This document shows positions 52,814 to 61,753 of a DNA stretch of 64,000 bases, one piece after another. Location: the NCBI GenBank assembly GCA_022844405.1, contig JALHLV010000002.1, forward strand, positions 146,821-210,820, written 5' to 3'. The translations under genes and the position numbers were made by a program. The first letter of the stretch is position 1; every line of letters starts with the position of its first letter. The notes beneath the pieces were generated by a model. It had not been told where the DNA came from. It made no database searches and worked only from the letters and a program-made list of their open reading frames with translations. Origin of the DNA: Sphingomonadales bacterium (GTDB lineage Bacteria > Pseudomonadota > Alphaproteobacteria > SMXS01).

Positions 52814-54478
52814 TCATGCGCTGCGCCGCTCCAGCACATCGCCGAACACCGGCACCTCTTCCGGCGCCGGCGGCGCGCGGCCCAGGATCATGTCGGCGGC
52901 CTTCTCCGCGACCATGATCGTCGGGGCGTTGGTGTTGCCGCCGATCAGCGTCGGCATGACCGACGCATCGACCACCCGCAGGCCGGCCAATCCCATCACC
53001 TTCAGCGTGTCGTCCACCACCGCCATCGGATCGCCGGCGACGCCCATGCGGCAGGTGCCGACCGGATGATAGATCGTTTCGGCGGCCCGGGTGATCCACG
53101 CATCGAGCTGGCCGTCGTCCTGGAGGTCGATGCCCGGATTGACCTCCGGCCCGCGCACGCCGTCGAGGGCCGGCTGGGCGATGACATGGCGCACCATGCG
53201 GATGCCGTCACGCAGGGACCGGCGATCGTTCTCCGAGTCCAGGTAGTTGCCCCGGATCGCCGGATCGTCGAACGGATCGGTCGAGCGCAGCCCGATGCTG
53301 CCACGGCTTTCGGGCCGGAGCTGGCAGACATGGACCGAGAAGCCGTCGCGGTCCATGGGCACCCGGCCGTGATCCTGCATCAGCGCCAGCACGCAGTGGA
53401 GTTGCAGGTCGGGCAGGTCCAGGTCCGGCCGTGACTTGAGGAACGCGCCGGCCTCGAGGAAATTCTGCCGCCCAGGCCCCTGCCCGCGCAGCAGGTAGTT
53501 GAGCCCGGTGGTCAGCTTGGCGAGGCCCCGGTTATGGGTGAACGCGGTGATCGGCCTGGGGCATTCCCAGGCGAGGATGACGTCGAGATGATCCTGCAGG
53601 TTCTGCCCGACGCCCTTCAGCGGATGCACCGTCTCGATGCCCGCCGCCGCCAGCGACTCCGGGTCGCCGATGCCGGACAGTTGCAGGATCTGCGGCGACT
53701 GCACGGCGCCGGCGCAGAGCAGCACCTCGGCGTTGGCGTAGACCGTGCGGCGGCGCCGATCCTTCCCTTGCGCGAACTCGACGCCCGTGGCGCGGCCGCC
53801 CTCGACCAGGATGCGGGTGGTGCGCGCGTCGGTCTGCGTGAACAGATTGGGCCGTTTACCCAGGATCGGGCGCAGGAATCCCGCCGACGCGCTCCAGCGC
53901 CGGCCGTCGCGGATGGTGAGCTGGTACGGCCCGAAGCCTTCCTGCTGGTAGCCGTTGAAGTCGGCGGTCCGCCGGTGCCCGGCCTGCTCGCCCGCGGCGA
54001 CAAACCCCTGGAAGATCGGGTTGGGCGTCGCGGCGTTGGAGATGTGCAGCGGTCCGCCCTCGCCGTGATAGGCGTCGCCGCCGCCGTCGAGCGACTCGGA
54101 CCGCTTGAAATAGGGCAGCACCTCGGCATAGGACCAGCCGCGCAGCCCCATCTGCCGCCAGTGGTCGTAGTCGCGGGCGTGGCCGCGGATGTAGATCATG
54201 CCATTGATGGAGGACGAACCGCCCCAGCCCTTGCCGCGCGGCCAGAACAGCCTGCGGTTGCCCAGGCGCGGCTCCGGCTCGGTCCAGAAGCCCCAGTTGT
54301 ACGGCCCCTTCTCCTTGATCAGCTGGCCCGCGCCCGCCGGCATGCGCACCAGCAGGGAATCGTCCCGGCCGCCCGCCTCCAGCAGCAGGACCGTGCAGGT
54401 GCCGTTTTCCGTCAGCCGGTTGGCCAGCACGCAGCCCGCCGATCCGGCGCCGATGACGATATAGTCGTAGCGGTCCAT
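52814..54478 (-). CDS. GMC family FAD-dependent oxidoreductase
   Basis: 554 aa of the choline dehydrogenase/alcohol oxidase family. The FAD motif IVIGAGSAGCVLANRL is at residues 7-22, the GMC signature 1 region at RGKGWGGSSSINGMIYIRG, signature 2 at CAGAVQSPQILQLSGIG, and catalytic His in IYHPVGTCRMG near the C-terminus. It oxidises a primary or secondary alcohol; the acceptor is unknown. Divergent from the rhodanese gene. Confidence 0.94.
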   Translation of the reverse strand: MDRYDYIVIGAGSAGCVLANRLTENGTCTVLLLEAGGRDDSLLVRMPAGAGQLIKEKGPYNWGFWTEPEPRLGNRRLFWPRGKGWGGSSSINGMIYIRGHARDYDHWRQMGLRGWSYAEVLPYFKRSESLDGGGDAYHGEGGPLHISNAATPNPIFQGFVAAGEQAGHRRTADFNGYQQEGFGPYQLTIRDGRRWSASAGFLRPILGKRPNLFTQTDARTTRILVEGGRATGVEFAQGKDRRRRTVYANAEVLLCAGAVQSPQILQLSGIGDPESLAAAGIETVHPLKGVGQNLQDHLDVILAWECPRPITAFTHNRGLAKLTTGLNYLLRGQGPGRQNFLEAGAFLKSRPDLDLPDLQLHCVLALMQDHGRVPMDRDGFSVHVCQLRPESRGSIGLRSTDPFDDPAIRGNYLDSENDRRSLRDGIRMVRHVIAQPALDGVRGPEVNPGIDLQDDGQLDAWITRAAETIYHPVGTCRMGVAGDPMAVVDDTLKVMGLAGLRVVDASVMPTLIGGNTNAPTIMVAEKAADMILGRAPPAPEEVPVFGDVLERRSA

Positions 54479-54576
54479 GCGAAGCGGCCTCCCTCCGTTT
54501 CCCCATGCGCCAAGCCTATGCGCGGACGCGCGGCTTGGCTATGGTCGCGCGAATGACGACGGGAAAGGAACCGGCC

Positions 54577-54891
54577 ATGGAAATCGACGTGCTGAAGCTG
54601 AAGAACATGCGGGACAGCGGCGAGAGCCACACCCTGCTCGATGTGCGCGAGCCGCACGAGGTCGCCATCTGCAAGGTCGGCGGTTCCGTCGATATTCCCA
54701 TGCAGCAGGTGCCGCAGCGGCTGTCGGACCTGCCGAAGGACGGCACCATTGTCGTCATGTGCCATCACGGCGGCCGCAGCCGCATGATCACCAACTTCCT
54801 GCGCCAGAACGGCTACGCCGGCGCGCTCAACCTGAAGGGCGGGATCGACGCCTGGGCCCAAATTGTCGAGCCGGACATGGCGCGCTACTGA
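54577..54891 (+). CDS. Single-domain rhodanese-like sulfurtransferase
   Basis: 104 aa from ATG 54577 (AAAGGAA upstream). TLLDVREPHEVAICKVGGSVDIPM and the active-site loop VVMCHHGGRSR with Cys near residue 65 match single-domain rhodaneses. It transfers sulfane sulfur. Its end overlaps the convergent kinase-like gene by 7 bp. Could be linked to the sulfur chemistry at 32-35 kb, but there is no physical linkage. Confidence 0.92.
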   Translation: MEIDVLKLKNMRDSGESHTLLDVREPHEVAICKVGGSVDIPMQQVPQRLSDLPKDGTIVVMCHHGGRSRMITNFLRQNGYAGALNLKGGIDAWAQIVEPDMARY

Positions 54892-55676
54892 TCGATCTCG
54901 GTGGCGGCCAGCTCCGAGAGGCAACGCACCGTCTCGGTGCGCTTCGGATTGGAGGGCGGCCAGAGCACCGACAATCCGACCCATGCCAGAATCCAGCAGG
55001 CCAGCCTGCGTCGATCCAGCCCCGCTTCGGTAGCGATGAGTGAGAGCCTGCGGCGAAACGTAGCGGGGTCGGTCGCTGTCTCGTCATCGGGGTTGCAGAA
55101 CAGGTTGGCGTAGTCAAAACCGCGCTCGCCCAGCAGCCCCTTGGGATCGATGGCCAGCCATCCGCGATCCGCGAAGTCGAGGATGTTGCCGTGGTGGATG
55201 TCGCCGTGGAGCACCGTCTCGTCGGATGGCGCTCCCAGCAGGGTCCGGGCTGTCGCCGCCGCCCTGGCGAAGATGCCGCCGCGGCCCGCCGCTTCCTCCA
55301 GGTCGCGGAACCAGACTTTCAGGGGAACGAGGTCCGGCGGATCGGACGCACCGATCCCATGAAGGGTGGCAACCGTGGCGCAGATGATCCGACTGGCCTC
55401 GTCATCACGCCCGTCGCGGCACAGGTCCACCAGAGATCCGCCGCTCGCCCGCTCGAGGAGAACGGCGCCGTCCCGATGCGCCAGCACGCGCGCCGCGCCG
55501 TTGCCGTTCCACCACGCCATCAGCCGGTTGCCGCGCTGCTCCTCCTCGCTACGGGCGATCTTGAGCATGGCCGGCTCGCCGTTCCGCCGCACGGGCAGAA
55601 GATCGCTGCTGTGGGTGTAGATCGGCTCGCCGTCCGGCAGCAGTCCCCATGCATCCAGATAGACGTCGAACCTCAC
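54885..55676 (-). CDS. Aminoglycoside phosphotransferase-like kinase (APH(6)/streptomycin kinase type)
   Basis: 263 aa from GTG 55676, which overlaps the SDR stop (GTGA). The kinase motifs are LHGDIHHGNILDF (catalytic loop) and AIDPKGLLGERGFDYANLF (metal-binding), as in the APH_6_hur family. N-terminal ATP lobe HSSDLLPVRRNGEPAMLKIA. Relatives phosphorylate streptomycin, but many members have no known resistance role; an antibiotic claim is not warranted from sequence alone. Confidence 0.88.
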   Translation of the reverse strand: MRFDVYLDAWGLLPDGEPIYTHSSDLLPVRRNGEPAMLKIARSEEEQRGNRLMAWWNGNGAARVLAHRDGAVLLERASGGSLVDLCRDGRDDEASRIICATVATLHGIGASDPPDLVPLKVWFRDLEEAAGRGGIFARAAATARTLLGAPSDETVLHGDIHHGNILDFADRGWLAIDPKGLLGERGFDYANLFCNPDDETATDPATFRRRLSLIATEAGLDRRRLACWILAWVGLSVLWPPSNPKRTETVRCLSELAATEIDQ

Positions 55677-56461
55677 CGCCCGCCCGAGACCATAATGCAC
55701 TCGCCGGTAATCCATTCGGCGGCGGGCGACGCCAGGTAGAGCGCTGCCGCGGCGATGTCGTCTGGCCGGCCGATCCGGCCGACCGGCGCGGCGAAGGGCT
55801 GGAACGCCTGCAGTCCCTCCGGCGTCAGGTCGGTCAGCCCCAGGCGCACGGCGGCGTGCGCCTTCAGGTAGTCGGTCTCGACCACGCCGGGCGCAATGCA
55901 GTTCACCGTGATCCTGCTCGGCCCCAGCTCCACCGCCATGGTCTTCGTCATGGCGACGATGCCGGCGTTGCCCGCGGCGTAGGCGCCGCTCCCCGGCGTC
56001 GCGGACACCACGGCGCGCGAGACCACGTTGATGATCCGTCCGCCTTCGCCCATGCGTCTCGCCGCCTGGCTCGAGCCCCAGAACTTGTGGCGCATGTTGT
56101 GGGCGAGCAGCTCGTCCCACTTCTCCAGCGACATCTCGGCAACCGGATGGGCCAGTCCATCCGGATTGCCGCCCGCGTTGTTGACCATGATGTGCAGTCC
56201 GCCCAATTCGGCCATCACCCGGTCGAGAGCGTCGGGAATGGTGCGGTCCAGCGTGAGGTCGCCGGTGATCGCCAGCGACCGCCTGCCCATGGCGGCAATC
56301 TCTGCAGCCACGGCGTCCACGTCGGGCTGACGGCGCGCCATCACGGCGACGTCGGCACCGGCCTCGGCGAAGGCGAGCGCGATGGCCCGGCCGATTCCCC
56401 TGCCGCCGCCGGTGACCACCGCCACCTTGCCAGCAAGGCTGAATCTCTCATAGACACCCAT
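55673..56461 (-). CDS. SDR family oxidoreductase
   Basis: 262 aa. TGGGRGIGRAIA (residues 18-29), MVNNAGGNPDG, the catalytic Ser in INVVSRAVVSA (a non-standard SR-rather-than-SS arrangement), and Tyr/Lys replaced by GAYAAGNAG, in which the usual YxxxK is Y-x-x-x-N. The Lys substitution is unusual and may change or abolish activity. C-terminal ITGECIMVSGGR is normal. Overlaps the kinase-like gene by 4 bp. Confidence 0.88.
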   Translation of the reverse strand: MGVYERFSLAGKVAVVTGGGRGIGRAIALAFAEAGADVAVMARRQPDVDAVAAEIAAMGRRSLAITGDLTLDRTIPDALDRVMAELGGLHIMVNNAGGNPDGLAHPVAEMSLEKWDELLAHNMRHKFWGSSQAARRMGEGGRIINVVSRAVVSATPGSGAYAAGNAGIVAMTKTMAVELGPSRITVNCIAPGVVETDYLKAHAAVRLGLTDLTPEGLQAFQPFAAPVGRIGRPDDIAAAALYLASPAAEWITGECIMVSGGR

Positions 56462-56586
56462 GGCTGATCCTCCCGGCGTGAAGCTTAGACCAGCCCCGGA
56501 ATCTGCGCCATTGCCGTTGCTCGGCGCTTAAACTAACATAATTGTCAGTATTGGCGCGGGGCAAGCCTACCGAAACGGAGAAACCC

Positions 56587-57921
56587 ATGGGACTTCCGAC
56601 CATTCATCCAATGGCGCTGGACGGCGGCGACATCCGCAACGTGCGCGGCGATCCCATCACCGGCGACCGGTTCTGGTCGAAGGAGTTCGCCCAGAAGGAA
56701 TGGGACCACATGTGGAAGCGGGTCTGGCACGTGGCCGGCCGCACCAACCAGCTGCAGGAGCCGGGCGACTACGTCATCCATGACTTCATGCACGAATCGG
56801 TGATCTGCGTGCTGCAGGACGACGGCGCCATCCGCGCCTTCTACAACGCCTGCCGCCACCGCGGCCAGCGGCTGGTCTGGAACGACGGTTGCCAGGAGGC
56901 GTTCACATGCGCCTATCACGGCTGGGTCTGGGGCAAGGACGGCCTGCTGCGGGACGCGCCCGACCCGGAGACGTTCCCGCAGGGCGACCCCACCGGCAAG
57001 CTGCGGCTGAAGGAGCTGCAGTGCGACATTTGGGGCGGCTTCATCTGGTACAGCATGGACCCGAACGCGCCGCCGCTGCTGGAGTATCTGGCGCCGATCC
57101 CCGACCTGTACAAGAACTGGCCGTGGGAAAAGCTGGTCCGGGTCACCAACCTGACCGTCGAGATGGAGTGCAACTGGAAGTTCGCCAGCGAGAACTTCTC
57201 GGAGTCCTACCACACCCGCACCGCCCATCCGCAGGTGCCGGCCTGGATCGACCAGGATCATTGGACCTCGGTATTCGAGATGTTCCCCATGGGTCACGGC
57301 CGCATCGTCCAGCCGGGCCGGCCGTCGCTGCGTGACGTGCCGCCGGAAGGCGAGGCCGCGCCATTCGACAGCTTCCTCACGCCATGGGGTATCGACCCGT
57401 CGAAGTATGCCACCTACGAGGAAAAGGTCACCCAGGGCTACAAGGACCTGATCGAGGCCAAGAAGCGGCTGTGGCGCGAGAAGGGCTACCTGCACTACGA
57501 AAATCTGGTCGACGGCGAGCTGGTCGACAGTCCGCACAACGTGGTGTTCCCCAATGTCACCCTGTCGGTGCTGCCCGACGACGTGATCTTCTTCCGGACC
57601 GAGCCGCACCCGGACAATCCGGAAAAATGCACTTTCGACCTGTGGCATATGGTGTTCCCGGTCGAGGGCATCACCAACGTGGAAACCATGCACGGCCCGC
57701 GCAAGGTCGAGGATGCCGCCTACGAGCGCCGCGCGTTCGACCGCGGCCGCGGCGTGCCCGAAATGCACGGCCAGATCGTATTTCAGGACCTGAGCCTGGC
57801 CGAGGGCCAGCAGCGCGGCTGGCGCTCGCAGGGCTACGAGGACGCCTACCTGTCCAGCCAGGAAACCCGCGTCCGCCGCTGGCACGAGGTGCTGAACGAC
57901 TATATCGAGGGACGGCGGTAG
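56587..57921 (+). CDS. Rieske non-haem iron oxygenase, alpha subunit
   Basis: 444 aa from ATG 56587 (GGAG 7 nt upstream). Rieske ligands CRHRGQR and CAYHGWVW; catalytic segment FASENFSESYHTRTAHPQ. Another member of the four-gene set; the D-N-F-x-E-S-Y-H pattern places it nearer 39849/42043 than 49683. Followed by a strong terminator, so it is monocistronic. Confidence 0.93.
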   Translation: MGLPTIHPMALDGGDIRNVRGDPITGDRFWSKEFAQKEWDHMWKRVWHVAGRTNQLQEPGDYVIHDFMHESVICVLQDDGAIRAFYNACRHRGQRLVWNDGCQEAFTCAYHGWVWGKDGLLRDAPDPETFPQGDPTGKLRLKELQCDIWGGFIWYSMDPNAPPLLEYLAPIPDLYKNWPWEKLVRVTNLTVEMECNWKFASENFSESYHTRTAHPQVPAWIDQDHWTSVFEMFPMGHGRIVQPGRPSLRDVPPEGEAAPFDSFLTPWGIDPSKYATYEEKVTQGYKDLIEAKKRLWREKGYLHYENLVDGELVDSPHNVVFPNVTLSVLPDDVIFFRTEPHPDNPEKCTFDLWHMVFPVEGITNVETMHGPRKVEDAAYERRAFDRGRGVPEMHGQIVFQDLSLAEGQQRGWRSQGYEDAYLSSQETRVRRWHEVLNDYIEGRR

Positions 57922-57926
57922 CGCCC

Positions 57927-57966
57927 AGCGGCGGATGGCAATACGCCATCCGCCGCTCTTTTTCCC
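57927..57966 (+). terminator. Rho-independent terminator after Rieske gene
   Basis: AGCGGCGGATGGC (57927-57939) pairs perfectly over 13 bp with GCCATCCGCCGCT (57945-57957) around AATAC, followed by CTTTTTTCCC-type T-rich sequence. Confidence 0.88.
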
Positions 57967-58014
57967 GTCATGTTTCGGAGTCATCATCCGGCTACCTCAG
58001 CAGGGAGCACGGCA

Positions 58015-58836
58015 ATGAGCTTCATCACGACGAAGGACGGCACCGACATCTTCTACAAGGACTGGGGCAAGAGCCCCGTCGTCACCTTCTCGCACGGCTG
58101 GCCGCTGACCGCCGATGCGTGGGACGCGCAGATGCTGTTCCTGGGCCAGCAGGGTTTCCGGGTCATCGCCCATGACCGGCGCAGCCACGGCCGCTCGGCC
58201 CAGACCTGGGACGGCAACCACATGGACCAATACGCCGACGACCTGGCCGAGCTGATCGAGCAGCTCGACCTGAAGGACATCGTCATGGTCGGCCACTCGA
58301 CCGGCGGCGGCGAGGTGGCGCGCTATCTGGGCCGCCACGGCACGTCGCGGGTGAGGAAGGCCGTGCTGCTGGGCGCCATACCGCCGCTTATGCTGAAAAC
58401 CCCGGCCAATCCGGGCGGCCTGCCCATCGACGTGTTCGACGGCATCCGCAAGGGCACCAGGGACGACCGCTCGCAATTCTTCAAGGACCTGACCCTGCCG
58501 TTCTATGGCTACAACCGGCCGGGTGCGAAACTCTCGGAAGGCGCGCGCGAATCGTTCTGGCTGCAGGGGATGCTGGGCGGCATCAAAGGCATCTACGACT
58601 GCATCGAGCAGTTCTCGGAAAGCGACTTCACCGGGGACCTGAAGAAGATCGACATTCCCGTGCTGGTCGCCCACGGCGACGACGACCAGATCGTGCCGAT
58701 CGGCGCGTCGGCGCTGGAGAGCGTCAAGCTGCTGAAGCAGGGTACGCTGAAGGTTTACCCCGGCGCCCCGCACGGCCTGGCGACCACCCACGCGGACCAG
58801 TTCAACGCGGATCTGCTGGCGTTCATCAAAAGCTGA
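58015..58836 (+). CDS. Alpha/beta hydrolase, non-haem chloroperoxidase type
   Basis: 273 aa from ATG 58015 (AGGGAG upstream). The oxyanion [24 protein letters not shown], nucleophile elbow [13 protein letters not shown], acidic residue in [14 protein letters not shown], and catalytic His in [11 protein letters not shown] match the cofactor-free chloroperoxidase/arylesterase subfamily. It probably acts as an esterase or perhydrolase. Has its own transcript after the upstream terminator. Confidence 0.93.
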   Translation: MSFITTKDGTDIFYKDWGKSPVVTFSHGWPLTADAWDAQMLFLGQQGFRVIAHDRRSHGRSAQTWDGNHMDQYADDLAELIEQLDLKDIVMVGHSTGGGEVARYLGRHGTSRVRKAVLLGAIPPLMLKTPANPGGLPIDVFDGIRKGTRDDRSQFFKDLTLPFYGYNRPGAKLSEGARESFWLQGMLGGIKGIYDCIEQFSESDFTGDLKKIDIPVLVAHGDDDQIVPIGASALESVKLLKQGTLKVYPGAPHGLATTHADQFNADLLAFIKS

Positions 58837-58838
58837 TC

Positions 58839-59122
58839 GTCATCCTGGCGCACGCCCGGCGCATGCCCATAGGCGTCAACTTAAGGCACGGTGGATGGTT
58901 TGGCCCTGTTCTGAAGCGACATTGCGGCAGTGAGAAAGGTCCCCTCACCCCAACCCTCTCCCACAAGGGGAGAGGGTGCGATGCCATTGACGACGTTCAT
59001 ATTCTTCCCCTCTCCCCTTGTGGGAGAGGGTAGGGTGAGGGGTGGCCGCGAAGCGGCTCTTCTCGCCGAGGGCAGGCATTTCATCCCTTAAGTTGACGCC
59101 TATGGGCGTGCGCCGGGATGAC
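58839..59122. mobile_element. MITE-like inverted-repeat element with nested palindromic repeat
   Basis: Terminal inverted arms match over about 37 bp: 58839-58886 ends ...AGGCGTCAACTTAAGG and 59086-59122 begins CCTTAAGTTGACGCCT. The left arm carries an extra 11 bp. Inside lies a copy of the palindromic repeat. No transposase is encoded. The whole gene-free stretch 58837-59193 is this element. Confidence 0.55.
58941..59057. repeat. Palindromic intergenic repeat, copy 2
   Basis: CCCCTCACCCCAACCCTCTC ... GAGAGGGTAGGGTGAGGGG form outer arms around two internal CTCTCCC/GGGAGAG hairpins. Same family as the copies at 52.1 and 60.1 kb. Confidence 0.75.
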
Positions 59123-59193
59123 AACGAGGGATAGGACCACAACTCCCGGGTGACAACCGAAGAGGGGCATGGAATGATCCGCGTCGGGGAGAC

Positions 59194-60072
59194 ATGGACA
59201 TGTTCAAGGTTTTCGCGTTTCTGAAGCGCAACGCTCGCCTGACGCACGACGAGTACCGGGCCGGGCATATCGGCTACCATTCCGGGCACTCGCGGCGCAT
59301 GAAGGGCATGCGCGGCTATTGCGTCAACGTCTGGGCCAACCGCGACCTGAAGCAGGCTCTGGGGCCGCTGCACGGCGCGATCACCCGGGGCGAGCCGGCC
59401 GGTTTCCTCGACCAGTGGGACGGCTTCCCCTGTGTGCATTTCGACAGCAGGGCCACCTGGGTCGGCTCGAGCGAGCCGGAGAAGACCCGCGCCACCGCCG
59501 ACGGGCTGGTCGTCGATCCGGACCGGACACCCGATGACGGACCACACCTGTTCGACGTGGTCCCCGACAGCGGCGGACAGTTCCGCTCCAACCATGTGCG
59601 GCTCGACGAGCACGTCATGCTGCCGGTCGAGCGGGTGGAGTACAAGCAGGTCAAGCTGGTGCAGTTCTTCCGCCGCAACCCGGCGGTTTCCGAGGACGCC
59701 TTCAGCGCCGGCGTGCTCACCCGCCACGGCCCGCTGGCCGCGAGGATGAAGGGCCTGAACGGCTACATCGCAAATTTCCGCGACCGCGACATCGACGCCG
59801 CCATCACCGGCTTCTACGCCGCCGACGACTGGCGCTTCACCGGCGAAGGCCGTGCCGCGCGGCAGGCGTTCTGCGGCCTCTGGGACGGCGCCAACGAGCT
59901 GTGGTTCGACAGCCTGGACGCATTCAGGGCCGCCCGCGCCGATCCGGACATCGCCCCCGAACTGGACGCGCTGGAGCGCCACCTGTTCGACGCGGTGTGG
60001 TATGTCGAGGTGGACGAGAGCGTGATCGTGATGCCGAACCGGAATCCGGCGCCGGCGTTTTACTACCGGTGA
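59194..60072 (+). CDS. Tandem EthD-domain protein
   Basis: 292 aa, about twice the usual EthD length. An internal repeat is visible: KVFAFLKRNARLTHDEYRAG...MKGMRGYCVN in the first half and KLVQFFRRNPAVSEDAFSAG...MKGLNGYIAN in the second. EthD domains are dimeric ferredoxin-like barrels found with P450 and other catabolic genes; their catalytic role is unclear. Start at 59194 (GGGGAGAC adjacent) or ATG 59200. Paralogous to 60242. Confidence 0.88.
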   Translation: MDMFKVFAFLKRNARLTHDEYRAGHIGYHSGHSRRMKGMRGYCVNVWANRDLKQALGPLHGAITRGEPAGFLDQWDGFPCVHFDSRATWVGSSEPEKTRATADGLVVDPDRTPDDGPHLFDVVPDSGGQFRSNHVRLDEHVMLPVERVEYKQVKLVQFFRRNPAVSEDAFSAGVLTRHGPLAARMKGLNGYIANFRDRDIDAAITGFYAADDWRFTGEGRAARQAFCGLWDGANELWFDSLDAFRAARADPDIAPELDALERHLFDAVWYVEVDESVIVMPNRNPAPAFYYR

Positions 60073-60100
60073 AAAGGGCCATGTCCCAAGCTGGTAAGGC

Positions 60101-60210
60101 CCCCTCACCCTACCCTCTCCCCGGCGGGGAGAGGGGAATATGGATCACTGACATTGATAAAGGCGTCCCCTCGCCCCGCCGGGGAGAGGGCCAGGGTGAG
60201 GGGGGCCGCG
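60101..60210. repeat. Palindromic intergenic repeat, copy 3
   Basis: CCCCTCACCCTACCCTCTCC ... GGAGAGGGCCAGGGTGAGGGG, with internal CCCCGGCGGGG hairpins. It separates the two EthD paralogues. Confidence 0.75.
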
Positions 60211-60241
60211 CCAGTGGCACTCCCGCAAGAGGAGGCAGCCC

Positions 60242-61090
60242 ATGCTGAAGGTCTTCGGTTTCGTCCGGCGCAACGCCAAGCTCACCCATGACGAGTACCG
60301 CGCGGCCCATGTGGGCTATCACAATTCCTATGGCCGGCGGCTTCCCGGCATCCGCGGCTACATCCTCAACGTCTGGTCCAACACGCCGGTTGGCGAGAGC
60401 CTCGGTCCGCTCGCCGCCCGCATCACGCGGAACGAACCGGCCGGGTTCGACGCCATGACCGACGGCTGGGGCCAGCTGATGTTCGACGACCTCACCGAAT
60501 ACCTGGCCGGCAAGAGCCCGTCCCGCGACCGCGCCGGGCCGAACGGCCTCGCCGACGACCCCAAGGTGGCAGATGTGGGCGGCGACGGCGACTACCTCTA
60601 TAGCGGCTCGCCGTTCCAGTTCCACATCGACGAGCACGTGGCCAAGCCGGTGCGGCGGCCCGAAAGAAAACTGTTCAAGCTGGTGCAGCTCGGCAAGCGC
60701 CCCGCGGCCATGTCGCCCGAGGAGTTCCGCGCCATCTGGACCGGCCGCTATGCGGCGCACATGAACACCATCCCGGGCCTGCGCGGCCACATCGTCAATT
60801 TCCGCACCGGGCTCGACGCCATGACCGGCTTCTTCCCGCCGAATTCCGAGGCTTTCACCGAGGCGGGCGCCGTCCGCCGCCAGGCGTTCTTCGACACCTT
60901 CGACGGCATCGCCGAGCTGTGGTTCGACCGGCCGGAGCAGTTCGTCGCCGGCCGTGCCGATCCGGACCTGGCGCCGAAGCTGGATGCGATCGAGCGGAAG
61001 CTGTTCGCATCGGTGTTCTACCGCGAGGTGGACGAGACCATCGCCGTCCTGCCCAACCGCGCCCCGGCGCCCGCGTACTATTACCGCTGA
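60242..61090 (+). CDS. Tandem EthD-domain protein
   Basis: 282 aa, paralogue of the 59194 product. First half KVFGFVRRNAKLTHDEYRAAHVGYHN...GIRGYILNVWSN, second half KLVQLGKRPAAMSPEEFRAIW...GLRGHIVNF; both end in PNRxPAPAxYYR. GAGGAGG precedes the ATG. A third, decapitated copy starts at 62362. Role in catabolism inferred from the neighbouring P450 and oxygenase genes only. Confidence 0.88.
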   Translation: MLKVFGFVRRNAKLTHDEYRAAHVGYHNSYGRRLPGIRGYILNVWSNTPVGESLGPLAARITRNEPAGFDAMTDGWGQLMFDDLTEYLAGKSPSRDRAGPNGLADDPKVADVGGDGDYLYSGSPFQFHIDEHVAKPVRRPERKLFKLVQLGKRPAAMSPEEFRAIWTGRYAAHMNTIPGLRGHIVNFRTGLDAMTGFFPPNSEAFTEAGAVRRQAFFDTFDGIAELWFDRPEQFVAGRADPDLAPKLDAIERKLFASVFYREVDETIAVLPNRAPAPAYYYR

Positions 61091-61187
61091 ACCCGAGATC
61101 GGCTCGACCCCTCTACGCTCGCAAACATGATGGTCAGCAAACCCTTACCCACGTACCATCGTGCGGGGGCAAGGAGGGAGACAGTTC

Positions 61188-61742
61188 ATGCGTAGAGTGA
61201 TCGCGGCGAGCCTCACGGTCTCGCTCATCTTCGCCGGCATGGCGAGCACGCCGGCGCTGGCGCAGTACAGCCCGCGCGACGCCAGGCAGATGTGCAAGCA
61301 GGCGGTGCGCGACCGCGGCGCCTGGGACACCAGCGGCGTCAACGTCGATTCGCTGGGCGGCAGCAAATACAACGTCACCGGCTATGCGCGGGGGCGCGGC
61401 GGCGATGCCTGGTTCACCTGCCGGGTGAACAATGGCGACGTGCGCCGGGTCAACATCGACAATTGGGGCGGCGGCAGCAGCGGCGGCAACAACAGCGGCG
61501 CCACGACCGCCGCCGCCATCGTCGGCACCGCCATCGTGATCGGCGCCATCGCGGCGGCCGCGTCGTCGGACAAGCGGTCGAGCGACTACGACCGCTATGA
61601 CGAATACCGCTACGGCGCCCGCCCGGACTACGACCAGTACAGCCCCACGCCGGGCGTGGTCTGCTACCGCTGGCAGCGCACCTGCTACAAGGACGGCAAG
61701 GGCTATGCGCCCAACTGGACCGCCCGCGAGTTCGGCAATTGA
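61188..61742 (+). CDS. Exported hypothetical protein with Gly/Asn linker
   Basis: 184 aa from ATG 61188 (AAGGAGGG upstream). A Sec signal peptide ends at TPALAQ. A small cysteine-containing domain follows (DARQMCKQAVRDRG...WFTCRVNNGDVRRVNI), then a flexible GGGSSGGNNSG linker, a hydrophobic alanine-rich segment (TTAAAIVGTAIVIGAIAAAA) that could span a membrane, and a Tyr/Asp-rich tail with VCYRWQRTCYKDGKGY. No function recognised. Four Cys in two pairs could form disulfides. Confidence 0.8.
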   Translation: MRRVIAASLTVSLIFAGMASTPALAQYSPRDARQMCKQAVRDRGAWDTSGVNVDSLGGSKYNVTGYARGRGGDAWFTCRVNNGDVRRVNIDNWGGGSSGGNNSGATTAAAIVGTAIVIGAIAAAASSDKRSSDYDRYDEYRYGARPDYDQYSPTPGVVCYRWQRTCYKDGKGYAPNWTAREFGN

Positions 61743-61753
61743 GGGGAATGGCG

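Noticed and set aside
54885..55676. Streptomycin resistance gene
   Set aside because: Kinase motifs are clear but the family includes many non-resistance members; sequence alone does not justify naming a drug.
52113..60210. CRISPR array suggested by the recurring CCCTCACCC repeats
   Set aside because: The repeats are three separate large palindromes many kilobases apart, without regular spacing or spacers.
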